From positions 124,001 to 188,000 of the forward strand of contig CAWGKI010000010.1 in assembly GCA_963823095.1 (NCBI GenBank): 64,000 nt of DNA, read 5' to 3'. Position 1 is the stretch's first letter; every line of letters begins with the position of its first letter. The notes beneath the pieces were generated by a model that worked only from the letters and a program-made list of their open reading frames with translations, made no database searches and was not told the DNA's origin. The stretch comes from CAIVVT01 sp963823095 (GTDB lineage: Bacteria; Acidobacteriota; Terriglobia; Bryobacterales; Bryobacteraceae). Positions 1 through 7,959 of the stretch are shown here, one piece after another. A program made the translations under genes and the position numbers.

Positions 1-213
1 GTAGGGATTCCGTCCCAGGACCTGCCCAGAATCTTCGAGCGGTTCTATCGCGTGGACAAAGGCCGCTCCCGCCAGGTGGGCGGCACCGGGCTCGGTCTCA
101 CAATCGTTAAACATGTCGTTGAACGCATGAATGGGACCATCGAAGTTCAGAGCAAATTGAGATACGGATCCACGTTTACCGTCCACCTGCCTCTTGCAAC
201 GAACGAAGGTTGA
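1..213 (+). CDS. Sensor histidine kinase, C-terminal fragment (PhoR-like by context)
   Basis: Open at the left edge; only the last 70 residues are present. They hold the end of a HATPase_c domain: an F-box (IFERFYRVDKGRSR), the G2 box GTGLGLTIVKHVVERMNG, and the strand GSTFTVHLPL. These belong to the ATP-binding lid of two-component sensor kinases of the PhoR/EnvZ type. The next genes are a porin and pstSCAB-phoU, so a phosphate-sensing PhoR role is likely, but the sensing domain lies outside the window and the name rests on context only. Confidence 0.85.
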   Translation, partial: VGIPSQDLPRIFERFYRVDKGRSRQVGGTGLGLTIVKHVVERMNGTIEVQSKLRYGSTFTVHLPLATNEG

Positions 214-230
214 TTCCCCGCCGTTTGTAA

Positions 231-254
231 CTGTCTCGTCATACGAAGTTCATG
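231..254 (+). promoter_or_regulatory. Possible Pho-box-like direct repeat upstream of the porin and pst genes
   Basis: Two TCAT half-sites start at 239 and 250, an 11-base period like that of PhoB-type direct repeats, next to CTGTC at 231. They lie in the 227-base gap between the kinase end and the porin. The match is short and could be chance; support comes mainly from the phosphate genes downstream. Confidence 0.2.
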
Positions 255-440
255 TGCCGCTAACGGCGGACTCGCTAGCCTTTGTGTGATGCCGTTCCTT
301 CTCTGGGGTGTCCGGGCTTACCAAAGTGAATCCGTCTGCCCCGGCAAAGCAATAGCGCATTTACTCACGGCACGTTGAATAAGAGACCGAGCGGCGGTGT
401 GGCATTCGGGAAGCCGGGTCTCAAAGGACAGGAATAAAGT

Positions 441-2137
441 ATGAGCCAAATCAGATTACAGGCTTGGATCGCGGCGCCGCTGGCGGTATGCCTGCTGCTC
501 GCGACCACATCGACTATGGCGGCCGAGTCTCCGGCGGCGAACAGTGGCGACAAGACCAGTGAACCCCGTACGGCTACCAGCCAGAAGATCGACGTTGAGA
601 AACTCCGTAAGCAGATTGCGGAACAGCAGAAACAGATCGATGCCATGCAGAAGCTGCTGGCCAGTCAACAGCAACTCCTGGACGCCGCCAGCGGGCAGCC
701 GGCTGAACCTGCCGTGCAGCCGAGGCCGGTGCGTGCGCCGCTAGGCGAAGTGGCGAGCACGACGCCGATGATTCCGGCCGCGCCCGCCCCGATGAACCAG
801 CCGGCGGCGCCGGAAAAGAGAGAAGTCTTCGCCGCTCCAGTTCTGCCATCGGCAACACGACGATCACGCCCGTCGGCTTCATGGATATGACCAGCGTGTG
901 GCGCGACAAGAGACGCCGGATCGGGCATCGGCTGCCAACTTCGGCAGCATTCCATATAACAACGTCACCGCGGCGCACCTCAGCGAGTTTCGCTTCAGCC
1001 CGCAGAACTCGCGAATCGGTTTCCGCGTGGATGGCGACTGGAAGGGCGCTCATTTCATCGGCTACAACGAAATGGACTTCCTCGGAACCAGCGGCGCCAA
1101 CAACATAGGCGTGACCAACGGCGCCTTCGTGCCCCGCCTGCGCCTGTTCTGGATGGACGTCCGTAAAGACAAGTGGGAAGTCCTGGCCGGCCAGAGCTGG
1201 AGCATGATGACGCCTAACCGCAAGGGCATATCCGCACTGCCGGCCGACATCTTCTACAGCCAAGTGATAGACGTGAATTACATGGCTGGCCTGCCTTGGG
1301 CCCGTCCGGCCGGCGTCCGCGTCCTCTATCATGCAAGCGACAAGGTTACGTTAGGCCTCTCGTTCGAGAGCCCGAACCAGTACATCGGTGGTTCGGGCGG
1401 AGGTCCCGTGATTACTCTGCCTCCGCGACTTACCGCTCTGGCCGGCAGCCAGTTCGACAATGGTCCGAACGTTTTCGTCACGCCGAATATGCATCCCGAC
1501 ATCATAGCCAAGATCGCCTTCGACCCGAATTCCCGCGTTCACTTCGAAATTGCGGGCGTAGAGCGCACATTCAAGGATTGGAACCCGGTTACCGGCGTGC
1601 ACTCAACCAAGGTTGGCGGAGCCGGCTCGATCAACGCCAGCCTGGAAGTGGTGAAGAACCTCCGTCTCGTCAGCACACAACTACTGGGGCGATGGCGGCG
1701 GCCGTTTCCTGTTTGGGAATGCGCCGGACGTCGTGATTCGAGCCGATGGCAGCATCTGCCCCGTTCATTCCGGTGGAGTGGTGGAGGGGTTTGAAGCCCA
1801 GGTCACAAAGAAACTGCTGCTGTACGCCTACTACGGCGGGATTTACATCGCTCGCAACGTGGCCATCGACGCGAATGGCACTAGCCTGGTCGGTTACGGC
1901 TTCACGGGGTCTCCCAACAGCCAGAACCGGGCAATTCAGGAAGGCAGCTTCGGCTTCAACCAGACGATCTGGAAGGATGCGCGAGTACGGCGCCATCAAT
2001 TTCATGGGGCAGTACAGTATCTGACGCGCAGTCCCTGGTACGTCGCCACGGGTGCGCCGAAGTCCGCCCACGACAACACGATTTACTTCAACCTGCGCTA
2101 TACGCTGCCGGGCTCCGCCCCGACCATGGGCAAGTAG
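441..2137 (+). pseudogene. Outer-membrane porin with N-terminal coiled coil (DcaP/phosphate-porin-like), frameshifted
   Basis: Begins with a signal peptide (hydrophobic core about residues 9-24, AMA-like cleavage near residue 28), then a coiled coil rich in K/Q/E (VEKLRKQIAEQQKQIDAMQK) and a Pro/Ala linker. The beta-barrel part contains NFGSIPYNN, NSRIGFRVDGDWKG and RLRLFWMDVR, typical of trimeric porins with a periplasmic coiled coil. The reading frame changes near 840, 905-936, 1680, 1985 and 2015, and every segment continues the same protein to the stop at 2137. As given, no intact product can be made. Its place between a PhoR-like kinase and pstS suggests a phosphate or anion porin. Either a decayed gene or base-call indels. 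Confidence 0.7.
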
Positions 2138-2185
2138 AAGACGCCGCCGCAAGAACGGTTCCCTCGAAACAGGAGATTGAACAGA

Positions 2186-3211
2186 ATGAAGAAGATTATT
2201 TGCTTGCTGTTTTCAACGGCACTGCTGACCGGGGTGGTTTCCGCACAGGTTCTGATCAACGGCGCGGGCGCAACGTTCCCGTATCCCATCTATTCGAAGT
2301 GGTTCAACCAATACCATCAGAAGTTCGGGAACATCCAGATCAACTATCAATCCCAAGGTTCCGGCGCGGGTATTCGCCAGGTGACGGAAGGGACTGTCGA
2401 CTTCGGCGCTAGCGATGGCCCAATGACCGAGGATCAACTCAAGCAATTCCAGGCGAAGCGCGGCAGCCAGATCCTGCATTTCCCCACGGTAATGGGCGCC
2501 GACGTGATTGCGTACAACCTCGCCGGGGTCTCGAAGGAGCTGAACTTCACCCCGGAAGCCATTGCCGGAATCTTCCTCGGCAAGATCACTAAGTGGAACG
2601 ATCCGGAGCTGGCCAAAGCCAATCCTGGCGTGAAACTGCCGGGCAACGACATCGTTGTAGTTCATCGTTCCGACGGCAGTGGCACGACCTACGTGTTCGT
2701 GGACTACCTCTCGAAAGTCAGCAAGGAGTGGGAGACCAAAGTGGGCCGCGGCACTTCCGTTAACTGGCCGGTCGGTCTGGGAGGCAAAGGAAACGAAGGC
2801 GTGGCGGGTCAAATCAAACAGACAGCCAATTCCATCGGCTATATCGAGCTGATCTATGCCATCCAGAACAAGATGGCGTACGGCAACGTGAAGAACGCGG
2901 CCGCGAAGTTCGTGAAGCCGAGCACGGCCAGCGTTTCGGCCGCCGCCGCGGGTGCTTTGAAAGAAATGCCGGAGGATTTCCGGGTGTCGATCACGAATGC
3001 TCCCGGGAAGGATTCCTATCCGATTTCGAGCTTCACGTGGTTGCTGATTCCCGCCAAAATCCAGGATCCGGCCAAGAAGAAAGCGCTGGTTGATTTCCTG
3101 CATTGGATGCTGGAAAATGACGCTCAAGCGACAGCGGAAGCTCTGGACTACGCCCGCCTTCCTAAGGCTGTGGTTGCGAAGGAAATCAAGGCGATTTCAA
3201 AAATCCAATAA
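2186..3211 (+). CDS. pstS: Phosphate ABC transporter substrate-binding protein PstS
   Basis: Periplasmic phosphate-binding protein that delivers phosphate to PstCA. About 341 residues; signal peptide 1-20 ending VSA before Gln21. Family motifs are GAGATFPYPIYSKW just after cleavage, GSGAGIRQVTEGTVDFGASD, and the phosphate-contacting SDGSGTT at 162-168. The ATG at 2186 is preferred over an in-frame TTG at 2177 because AGGAG at 2171-2175 sits ten bases upstream of it. First gene of pstSCAB-phoU; 14 bases separate it from pstC. Probably induced by phosphate starvation, inferred from gene order. Confidence 0.96.
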   Translation: MKKIICLLFSTALLTGVVSAQVLINGAGATFPYPIYSKWFNQYHQKFGNIQINYQSQGSGAGIRQVTEGTVDFGASDGPMTEDQLKQFQAKRGSQILHFPTVMGADVIAYNLAGVSKELNFTPEAIAGIFLGKITKWNDPELAKANPGVKLPGNDIVVVHRSDGSGTTYVFVDYLSKVSKEWETKVGRGTSVNWPVGLGGKGNEGVAGQIKQTANSIGYIELIYAIQNKMAYGNVKNAAAKFVKPSTASVSAAAAGALKEMPEDFRVSITNAPGKDSYPISSFTWLLIPAKIQDPAKKKALVDFLHWMLENDAQATAEALDYARLPKAVVAKEIKAISKIQ

Positions 3212-3225
3212 TCGTCTGAAAGCGA

Positions 3226-4201
3226 ATGCCCACGTCTACATCGATCGCGGACGGCGCCCGCTCCAATGAGCGGGCGCCGTCCTTTCTAACGCGTCTGCGC
3301 GGCGGGGACGAGGTCGCGCACTCGTTAACGTTCCTGGCTGCGGCGAGCATCGTCTTCATAACGGGATGGCTCGTCTTCGAGCTGTTCTGGAACTCCTCGT
3401 TGTCTCGTCACGAATTCGGCTGGTCGTTCCTGTTCACGCGGGTGTGGGACCCGGTCGCTGGCCAGTTCGGCGCATTGCCATTCATTTATGGCACGCTGAT
3501 TACCTCCGGGCTCGCGCTGTTGCAAGCGATTCCACTGGGAGTCGGCGCCGCCATTTTCCTATCCGAGCTTGCTCCGGCGCGCGTGTCGGACGGCCTGACC
3601 TTTCTAATCGAATTGCTAGCCGCGGTCCCGAGCGTCATCTATGGGTTGCTGGGTGTCTTCGTCCTGGTTCCGTTCCTGAAGTCAGCCGAGCCCGCAATCC
3701 GTGGAACTCTGGGATTCCTGCCCTTCTTCCAAGGCCCTTTCTACGGCGTAAGCGTGCTGGCGGCCGGATTCGTGCTGGCCGTGATGATCGTGCCGTTCAT
3801 CATCTCTATCTCGCGGGAGGTATTGCTGGCCGTTCCGCCGGATCAGCGCGAGGCGGCGATGGCGCTCGGCGCGACGAAGTGGGAAGCCACGTGGGATGTC
3901 GTGGTTCCTTACGCGCGAAAGGGCATTATCGGATCGATCTTCCTGGCCCTGGCGCGGTCGTTGGGCGAGACCATGGCCGTGACGATGGTGATTGGCAACG
4001 ATCCCAAAATCCATGCCTCGCTTGTTCGCTCCGGGCTACTCTATCGCCTCGGTCATCGCCAACGAATTCACCGAAGCGACCGGAGACCTCTACGTGCACG
4101 CACTCATCGAACTGGGCTTAGTCCTGTTCGCTCTAACTTTCGTGATTAACGGCCTGGCGCGCCTGCTGATTCTGAGCACTACCAAGAAGGGAAGCTCCTG
4201 A
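3226..4201 (+). CDS. pstC: Phosphate ABC transporter permease PstC, one frameshift near its C-terminus
   Basis: Inner-membrane permease partner of PstA. After a short cytoplasmic N-terminus the first membrane helix is about residues 35-55, and the ABC permease signature region reads EAAMALGATKWEATWDVVVP. The frame set by ATG 3226 holds up to about 4023; one extra base near 4024 (cgctt-g-ttcgct) moves the rest (FAPGYSIASVIANEFTEATG and the last helix) into frame +2, ending at TGA 4199-4201. Read straight through, the protein would end abnormally at 4149. All other residues are as expected, so a single-base sequencing error is a good explanation. Its stop overlaps the pstA start (TGATG). Confidence 0.9.
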
Positions 4202-5049
4202 TGATGACGCGCCTGGTCTACCGCAAAGCGACCAATATCGTCATGCTTACCCTGACCGGGGTATGCACTCTGCTGGCGGTCGGGGTCCTGTGCTTCATCC
4301 TCGGATACCTGCTCTGGCACGGCGGAAAGAGCCTGAGCTGGGATTTCTTCACCAAGCTCCCGGTGCCCGTGGGCGAAACCGGCGGAGGGATGGCGAACGC
4401 CATCGTTGGAAGCGCGAAACTGCTACTGCTCGCCAGTCTCATCGGTGTGCCGATCGGCTTTCTCGGTGGCGTCTATCTGGCCGAATTTGGAGGGAGCACG
4501 TTCTCGTTCATCGTCCGCTACACCACGGACCTGCTCAACGGCGTGCCTTCCATCGTCATGGGAATCTTCGCGTACACCGTGATCATCGTCAGGCAGCATC
4601 ACTTTTCCACGCTCGCGGGCGGCATCGCCTTGGGCGTGATGATGATTCCGATCGCGGTCCGTAGCACGGAGGAGTTTCTCAGAGCGGTACCGAACTCACT
4701 GCGCGAAGGCGCGGTGGCGCTGGGGGCGTCGAAATCGAAAGCCATCGTCACCGTCGTCATTCCAGCGGCAATTCACGGTATCGTGACGGGCATTATGCTG
4801 GACCTGGCCCGCGTGGCCGGAGAAACGGCGCCGCTGATTTTTACAGCCTTCGGGAACCAGTTCTGGAGTCCGGGGTGGAATCAGCCGACCTCTTCGCTGC
4901 CGGTCATGATATACACTTATGCGATCTCCCCATACGACGACTGGCACCGCCAGGCGTGGTCGGCGGGCTTCGTGCTCCTTACTTTGGTGCTCTTCGTAAA
5001 CGTCTGCTCCCGAATGATCCTTGCCCGAAAGGGACACATCGCAAGGTAA
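4201..5049 (+). CDS. pstA: Phosphate ABC transporter permease PstA
   Basis: Second inner-membrane permease of the Pst transporter, 282 residues. Membrane helix about residues 15-40; EAA-type loop EGAVALGASKSKAIVTVVIP, the contact site for the PstB ATPase; GETAPLIFTAFGNQFW and a final helix follow. Starts at ATG 4201, overlapping the pstC stop, so translation is probably coupled. Length and motifs are normal for the family. Three bases separate it from pstB. Confidence 0.95.
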   Translation: MMTRLVYRKATNIVMLTLTGVCTLLAVGVLCFILGYLLWHGGKSLSWDFFTKLPVPVGETGGGMANAIVGSAKLLLLASLIGVPIGFLGGVYLAEFGGSTFSFIVRYTTDLLNGVPSIVMGIFAYTVIIVRQHHFSTLAGGIALGVMMIPIAVRSTEEFLRAVPNSLREGAVALGASKSKAIVTVVIPAAIHGIVTGIMLDLARVAGETAPLIFTAFGNQFWSPGWNQPTSSLPVMIYTYAISPYDDWHRQAWSAGFVLLTLVLFVNVCSRMILARKGHIAR

Positions 5050-5052
5050 GCT

Positions 5053-5901
5053 ATGGATAATCCGACTAAGCCCGCCGATGGCCCGAACCTAAGCCAGCCG
5101 GCCAATCTGATCAGTGCGCAAGGCCGTGACTTCGTGAATCTGCCGGACGACGCTCAGCCCAAGCTGAAAGCGTCCAATCTCGATTTCTACTACGGCAGTT
5201 TCCAGGCGCTCAGCGACATCAATCTCGACATCCACGAGAACCGGGTCACGGCGTTCATCGGACCCTCCGGCTGCGGCAAGTCCACCTTCCTGCGAACGCT
5301 CAACCGCATGCACGAGATGGTGCGTCATACGCGCGTCGAGGGCGAGATCATGCTCGACGGGGAAGATGTCTTCAGCCTTGAAGTGTCGCAGTTGCGCCGC
5401 CGGGTCGGCATGGTGTTTCAGAAGTCCAACCCCTTCCCAAAATCCATATTCGATAACGTCGCATACGGGTTGAGGGTCAACGACGGCTCCAGCGGAGCGG
5501 GTTTGCGCGAAGCGGTGGAGCACAGCCTCCGGCGCGCGGCCCTGTGGGATGAGGTGAAGGACAAACTGAACGAATCGGCGTATTCCCTGTCGGGTGGGCA
5601 GCAGCAGCGGCTATGCATCGCCAGGGCGTTGGCGGTCAGCCCCGAGGTCCTGCTGCTCGACGAGCCGTGCTCGGCCCTGGATCCCATTGCGACAACCAAG
5701 ATCGAAGACCTGATCTTTCAACTGAAGGACAGTTGCACGATCGTCATCGTCACTCATAACATGCAGCAGGCGGCTCGCGTCGCCGACTATACCGGCTTCT
5801 TCCTCCTGGGGCGCCTGATCGAATTCGACAAGACGACTACGATCTTCAAGAACCCGGCGAAGAAGGAGACCGAAGATTACGTGACCGGCCGTTTCGGATA
5901 G
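5053..5901 (+). CDS. pstB: Phosphate ABC transporter ATP-binding protein PstB
   Basis: Cytoplasmic ATPase that drives PstCA, 282 residues. Walker A GPSGCGKS at 70-77, Q-loop in MVFQKSNPFPKSIFDN, ABC signature LSGGQQQR at 179-186, Walker B LLLDEP at 200-205 and the H-loop in VTHNM. The phrase RTLNRMHEMV, the TRVEGEI segment and PCSALDPIATTKIEDLI are characteristic of PstB rather than other ABC ATPases. About 35 residues precede the ABC domain. Same operon as pstSCA. Confidence 0.97.
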   Translation: MDNPTKPADGPNLSQPANLISAQGRDFVNLPDDAQPKLKASNLDFYYGSFQALSDINLDIHENRVTAFIGPSGCGKSTFLRTLNRMHEMVRHTRVEGEIMLDGEDVFSLEVSQLRRRVGMVFQKSNPFPKSIFDNVAYGLRVNDGSSGAGLREAVEHSLRRAALWDEVKDKLNESAYSLSGGQQQRLCIARALAVSPEVLLLDEPCSALDPIATTKIEDLIFQLKDSCTIVIVTHNMQQAARVADYTGFFLLGRLIEFDKTTTIFKNPAKKETEDYVTGRFG

Positions 5902-5923
5902 TTCGGATAGCGGGAGGGAACTG

Positions 5924-6616
5924 GTGCGACATTTTGTCGATGAGCTTGACCAACTGAGCCAGAAACTGCTCGAAATGTGCTCGCTGGTCGAATCCGCCGT
6001 CCAGCGAAGTATCAGCGCGGTTACGGAACAGGATCTGACCGCGGCCGAAGAGGTATTGCGGAACGAGGCGAGAATCAACCAGATCGAAATAGAGATCGAC
6101 GAGTTTGCAATCAACCTTCTGGCGTTGAATCAGCCGATGGCGGCCGACTTGCGCCTGATCATTGCCGCGTTGAAGATCAATACGGATCTGGAGAGAATGG
6201 GCGACCTGGCGGTGAACATCGCGCAGCGGGCCAAGTCGTTGACCCTGGAGCCCGTCATCAAGCCCATGGTAGACATTCCGCACATTGCCGGCCTGGTGCA
6301 GTCCATGGTACGTAAGAGCTTGGATTCGTTCGTCTTACGGGATTCGGAGCTGGCGCGCAGCGTGCTCGCTTCCGACACTGCCGTAGACAATCTGCGCAAC
6401 GCCAGCTATCACGAGCTGATCAGCTTCATGGAGCACGAGCCCACCGGCATCCGGCAAGCGGTGGACCTGATCGCGATTGTCAGGAATCTGGAACGTATTG
6501 CCGATCACACGACGAATATCGCGGAAGATGTTTTGTTCATGATTAAGGGTATTGACGTTCGCCATCACAGTGAATCACGATGGAATCCAGCAGAGGAGCA
6601 TGATGCCGTCTCTTAA
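5924..6616 (+). CDS. phoU: Phosphate signalling protein PhoU
   Basis: Cytoplasmic regulator linking Pst transport to the PhoR kinase. 230 residues with two PhoU repeats, each carrying the metal-binding E/D pattern (MAADLRLIIAALKINTDLER in the first; LIAIVRNLERIADHTTNIAED in the second). The GTG start at 5924 is favoured by GGGAGGGAA at 5912-5920. Last gene of the pst operon. It is followed by 406 bases without a gene before rpsL. Confidence 0.95.
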   Translation: MRHFVDELDQLSQKLLEMCSLVESAVQRSISAVTEQDLTAAEEVLRNEARINQIEIEIDEFAINLLALNQPMAADLRLIIAALKINTDLERMGDLAVNIAQRAKSLTLEPVIKPMVDIPHIAGLVQSMVRKSLDSFVLRDSELARSVLASDTAVDNLRNASYHELISFMEHEPTGIRQAVDLIAIVRNLERIADHTTNIAEDVLFMIKGIDVRHHSESRWNPAEEHDAVS

Positions 6617-6695
6617 TGGCGTCGTGTGTCCGGTTGGGTATCGAAAGATCTTTGGGCAGGTTTTGGTGCGCCGCTGCTGTGTGGTGCATCGCGTA

Positions 6696-6726
6696 TTGAC
6701 ACTTGTGGCACTTGATGTGCTACGCT
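6696..6726 (+). promoter_or_regulatory. Candidate sigma70-type promoter for the rpsL-rplQ cluster
   Basis: A perfect -35 box TTGACA at 6696-6701 is followed, after 19 bases, by TACGCT at 6721-6726 preceded by TG (extended -10 style). It lies in the only long gap before rpsL and would give a leader of about 290 bases. The spacer is two bases longer than ideal. Confidence 0.45.
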
Positions 6727-6794
6727 GGAAAAGTTCGAGAAGTTAGCTGGACTGCTGCGGTTACCCTTTCTGTGACTTGGTGAAAGCCAGGAAA

Positions 6795-6902
6795 CGGGGA
6801 GTCGCCCGGGCGGCCGCCCCGAGGTTCCTATCGGCAGAGCTCCGGTAGGGATATGGGCGGGTCTCAAAGACCCTCTTCAACGGCTAGGCCGGCAATTGCC
6901 GG
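6795..6902 (+). other. Structured 5' leader of the ribosomal cluster (consecutive hairpins)
   Basis: The 6617-7022 gap holds no gene but shows strong hairpins: CGGGG 6795-6799 with CCCCG 6817-6821; CCTATCGG 6827-6834 with CCGGTAGG 6842-6849 (8 pairs, one G-U); GGGTCT 6859-6864 with AGACCC 6868-6873; and the 14-base palindrome at 6889-6902 (CCGGCAATTGCCGG). None is followed by a T-run, so they are not simple terminators. A regulatory mRNA leader is possible; no known riboswitch family was recognised. Confidence 0.4.
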
Positions 6903-7022
6903 TTCGACGCCGCCAGATTTCGGGAATTCTCCTACGGTCGCGATAGAAATTTAGTGCGTAAGAGCACGTTTGCGGCCGCGTGGTGGAAACGACGCTCTGA
7001 CAAACGAGACAGAGGTTAGTTC

Positions 7023-7424
7023 GTGCCTACGTTTAATCAGCTTGTTCGCAAGGGGCGCAGGCCGCCCAGATATAAGACCGCGAGCCCGGCGCTGCAGTCC
7101 TGCCCGCAAAGGCGTGGAGTCTGCACGCGTGTCTATACGACGACGCCAAAGAAGCCGAACTCGGCGCTGCGTAAGGTCGCTCGCGTTCGTCTGACGAACC
7201 AGATCGAAGTGACGACTTACATCCCGGGTGTGGGCCATAACCTGCAGGAGCACTCGATTGTGCTGATCCGCGGGGGCCGCGTCAAGGATTTGCCGGGCGT
7301 GCGATATCACATCGTGCGCGGCACCCTGGACACCGCGGGGGTTGCGGGCCGTCAACAAAGCCGCTCCAAGTACGGTGCGAAGCGTCCAAAGGCCGGACAA
7401 GCGCCAGCCAAGGGCAAGAAGTAA
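7023..7424 (+). CDS. rpsL: 30S ribosomal protein S12
   Basis: Decoding-centre protein, 133 residues, GTG start at 7023. The conserved loop TTTPKKPNSALRK carries Lys43, and RGGRVKDLPGVRYH carries Lys88. Both are the streptomycin-sensitive residues in E. coli numbering, so no resistance change is visible. A Lys-rich tail follows Gly120. First gene of the cluster; rpsG follows after 19 bases. rpoBC, often found upstream, is not here. Confidence 0.98.
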   Translation: MPTFNQLVRKGRRPPRYKTASPALQSCPQRRGVCTRVYTTTPKKPNSALRKVARVRLTNQIEVTTYIPGVGHNLQEHSIVLIRGGRVKDLPGVRYHIVRGTLDTAGVAGRQQSRSKYGAKRPKAGQAPAKGKK

Positions 7425-7443
7425 GGGAAGGAGCTGATCCAAC

Positions 7444-7914
7444 ATGCCTCGCAGACGCCGCGCTGAGGTGCGGGAAATTCAGCCCGACAGCGTTTACGGT
7501 TCGACGCTGGCCGAGAAGTTCATCAATTCGATGATGTGGGAAGGCAAGAAAACCGCCTCCCAGCACATCTTTTACGGAGCGATGAACATTATCCAGGAAC
7601 GGACGAACGACGAGCCGGTAAAGCTCTTCAAGAAAGCCGTTGAGAACTGCAAGCCGCTTCTGGAAGTGAAGACGCGCCGCGTGGGTGGCGCGAACTATCA
7701 GGTGCCGATCGAAGTCCCGCAGAATCGCCGCACTTCGCTGGCCATCCGCTGGATTCTGATCGGATCGCGGTCGCGCTCCGAAAAGAGCATGGCCGAGAAG
7801 CTGGCCAACGAACTGATGGATGCCGCCAATAACCGCGGCTCCGCCATGAAGAAGAAGGACGACGTACACCGCATGGCTGAGGCCAACAAGGCCTTCGCGC
7901 ATTACCGGTGGTAA
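7444..7914 (+). CDS. rpsG: 30S ribosomal protein S7
   Basis: Head-assembly protein binding the 3' major domain of 16S rRNA, 156 residues, the usual bacterial length. Recognised by MPRRRRAEVREIQPDSVYG, KFINSMMWEGKK, VGGANYQVPIEV and the C-terminal DDVHRMAEANKAFAHYRW. AAGGGAAGGAG lies before the ATG. Second gene of the str-type set. Confidence 0.98.
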   Translation: MPRRRRAEVREIQPDSVYGSTLAEKFINSMMWEGKKTASQHIFYGAMNIIQERTNDEPVKLFKKAVENCKPLLEVKTRRVGGANYQVPIEVPQNRRTSLAIRWILIGSRSRSEKSMAEKLANELMDAANNRGSAMKKKDDVHRMAEANKAFAHYRW

Positions 7915-7959
7915 CTACGGAGGAGACCGGAAACAGCGGTTTGCGCTGATCACGATTGT

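Noticed and set aside
4010..4035. Programmed frameshifting in pstC
   Set aside because: No slippery heptamer or downstream structure is evident; a one-base insertion explains it more simply.
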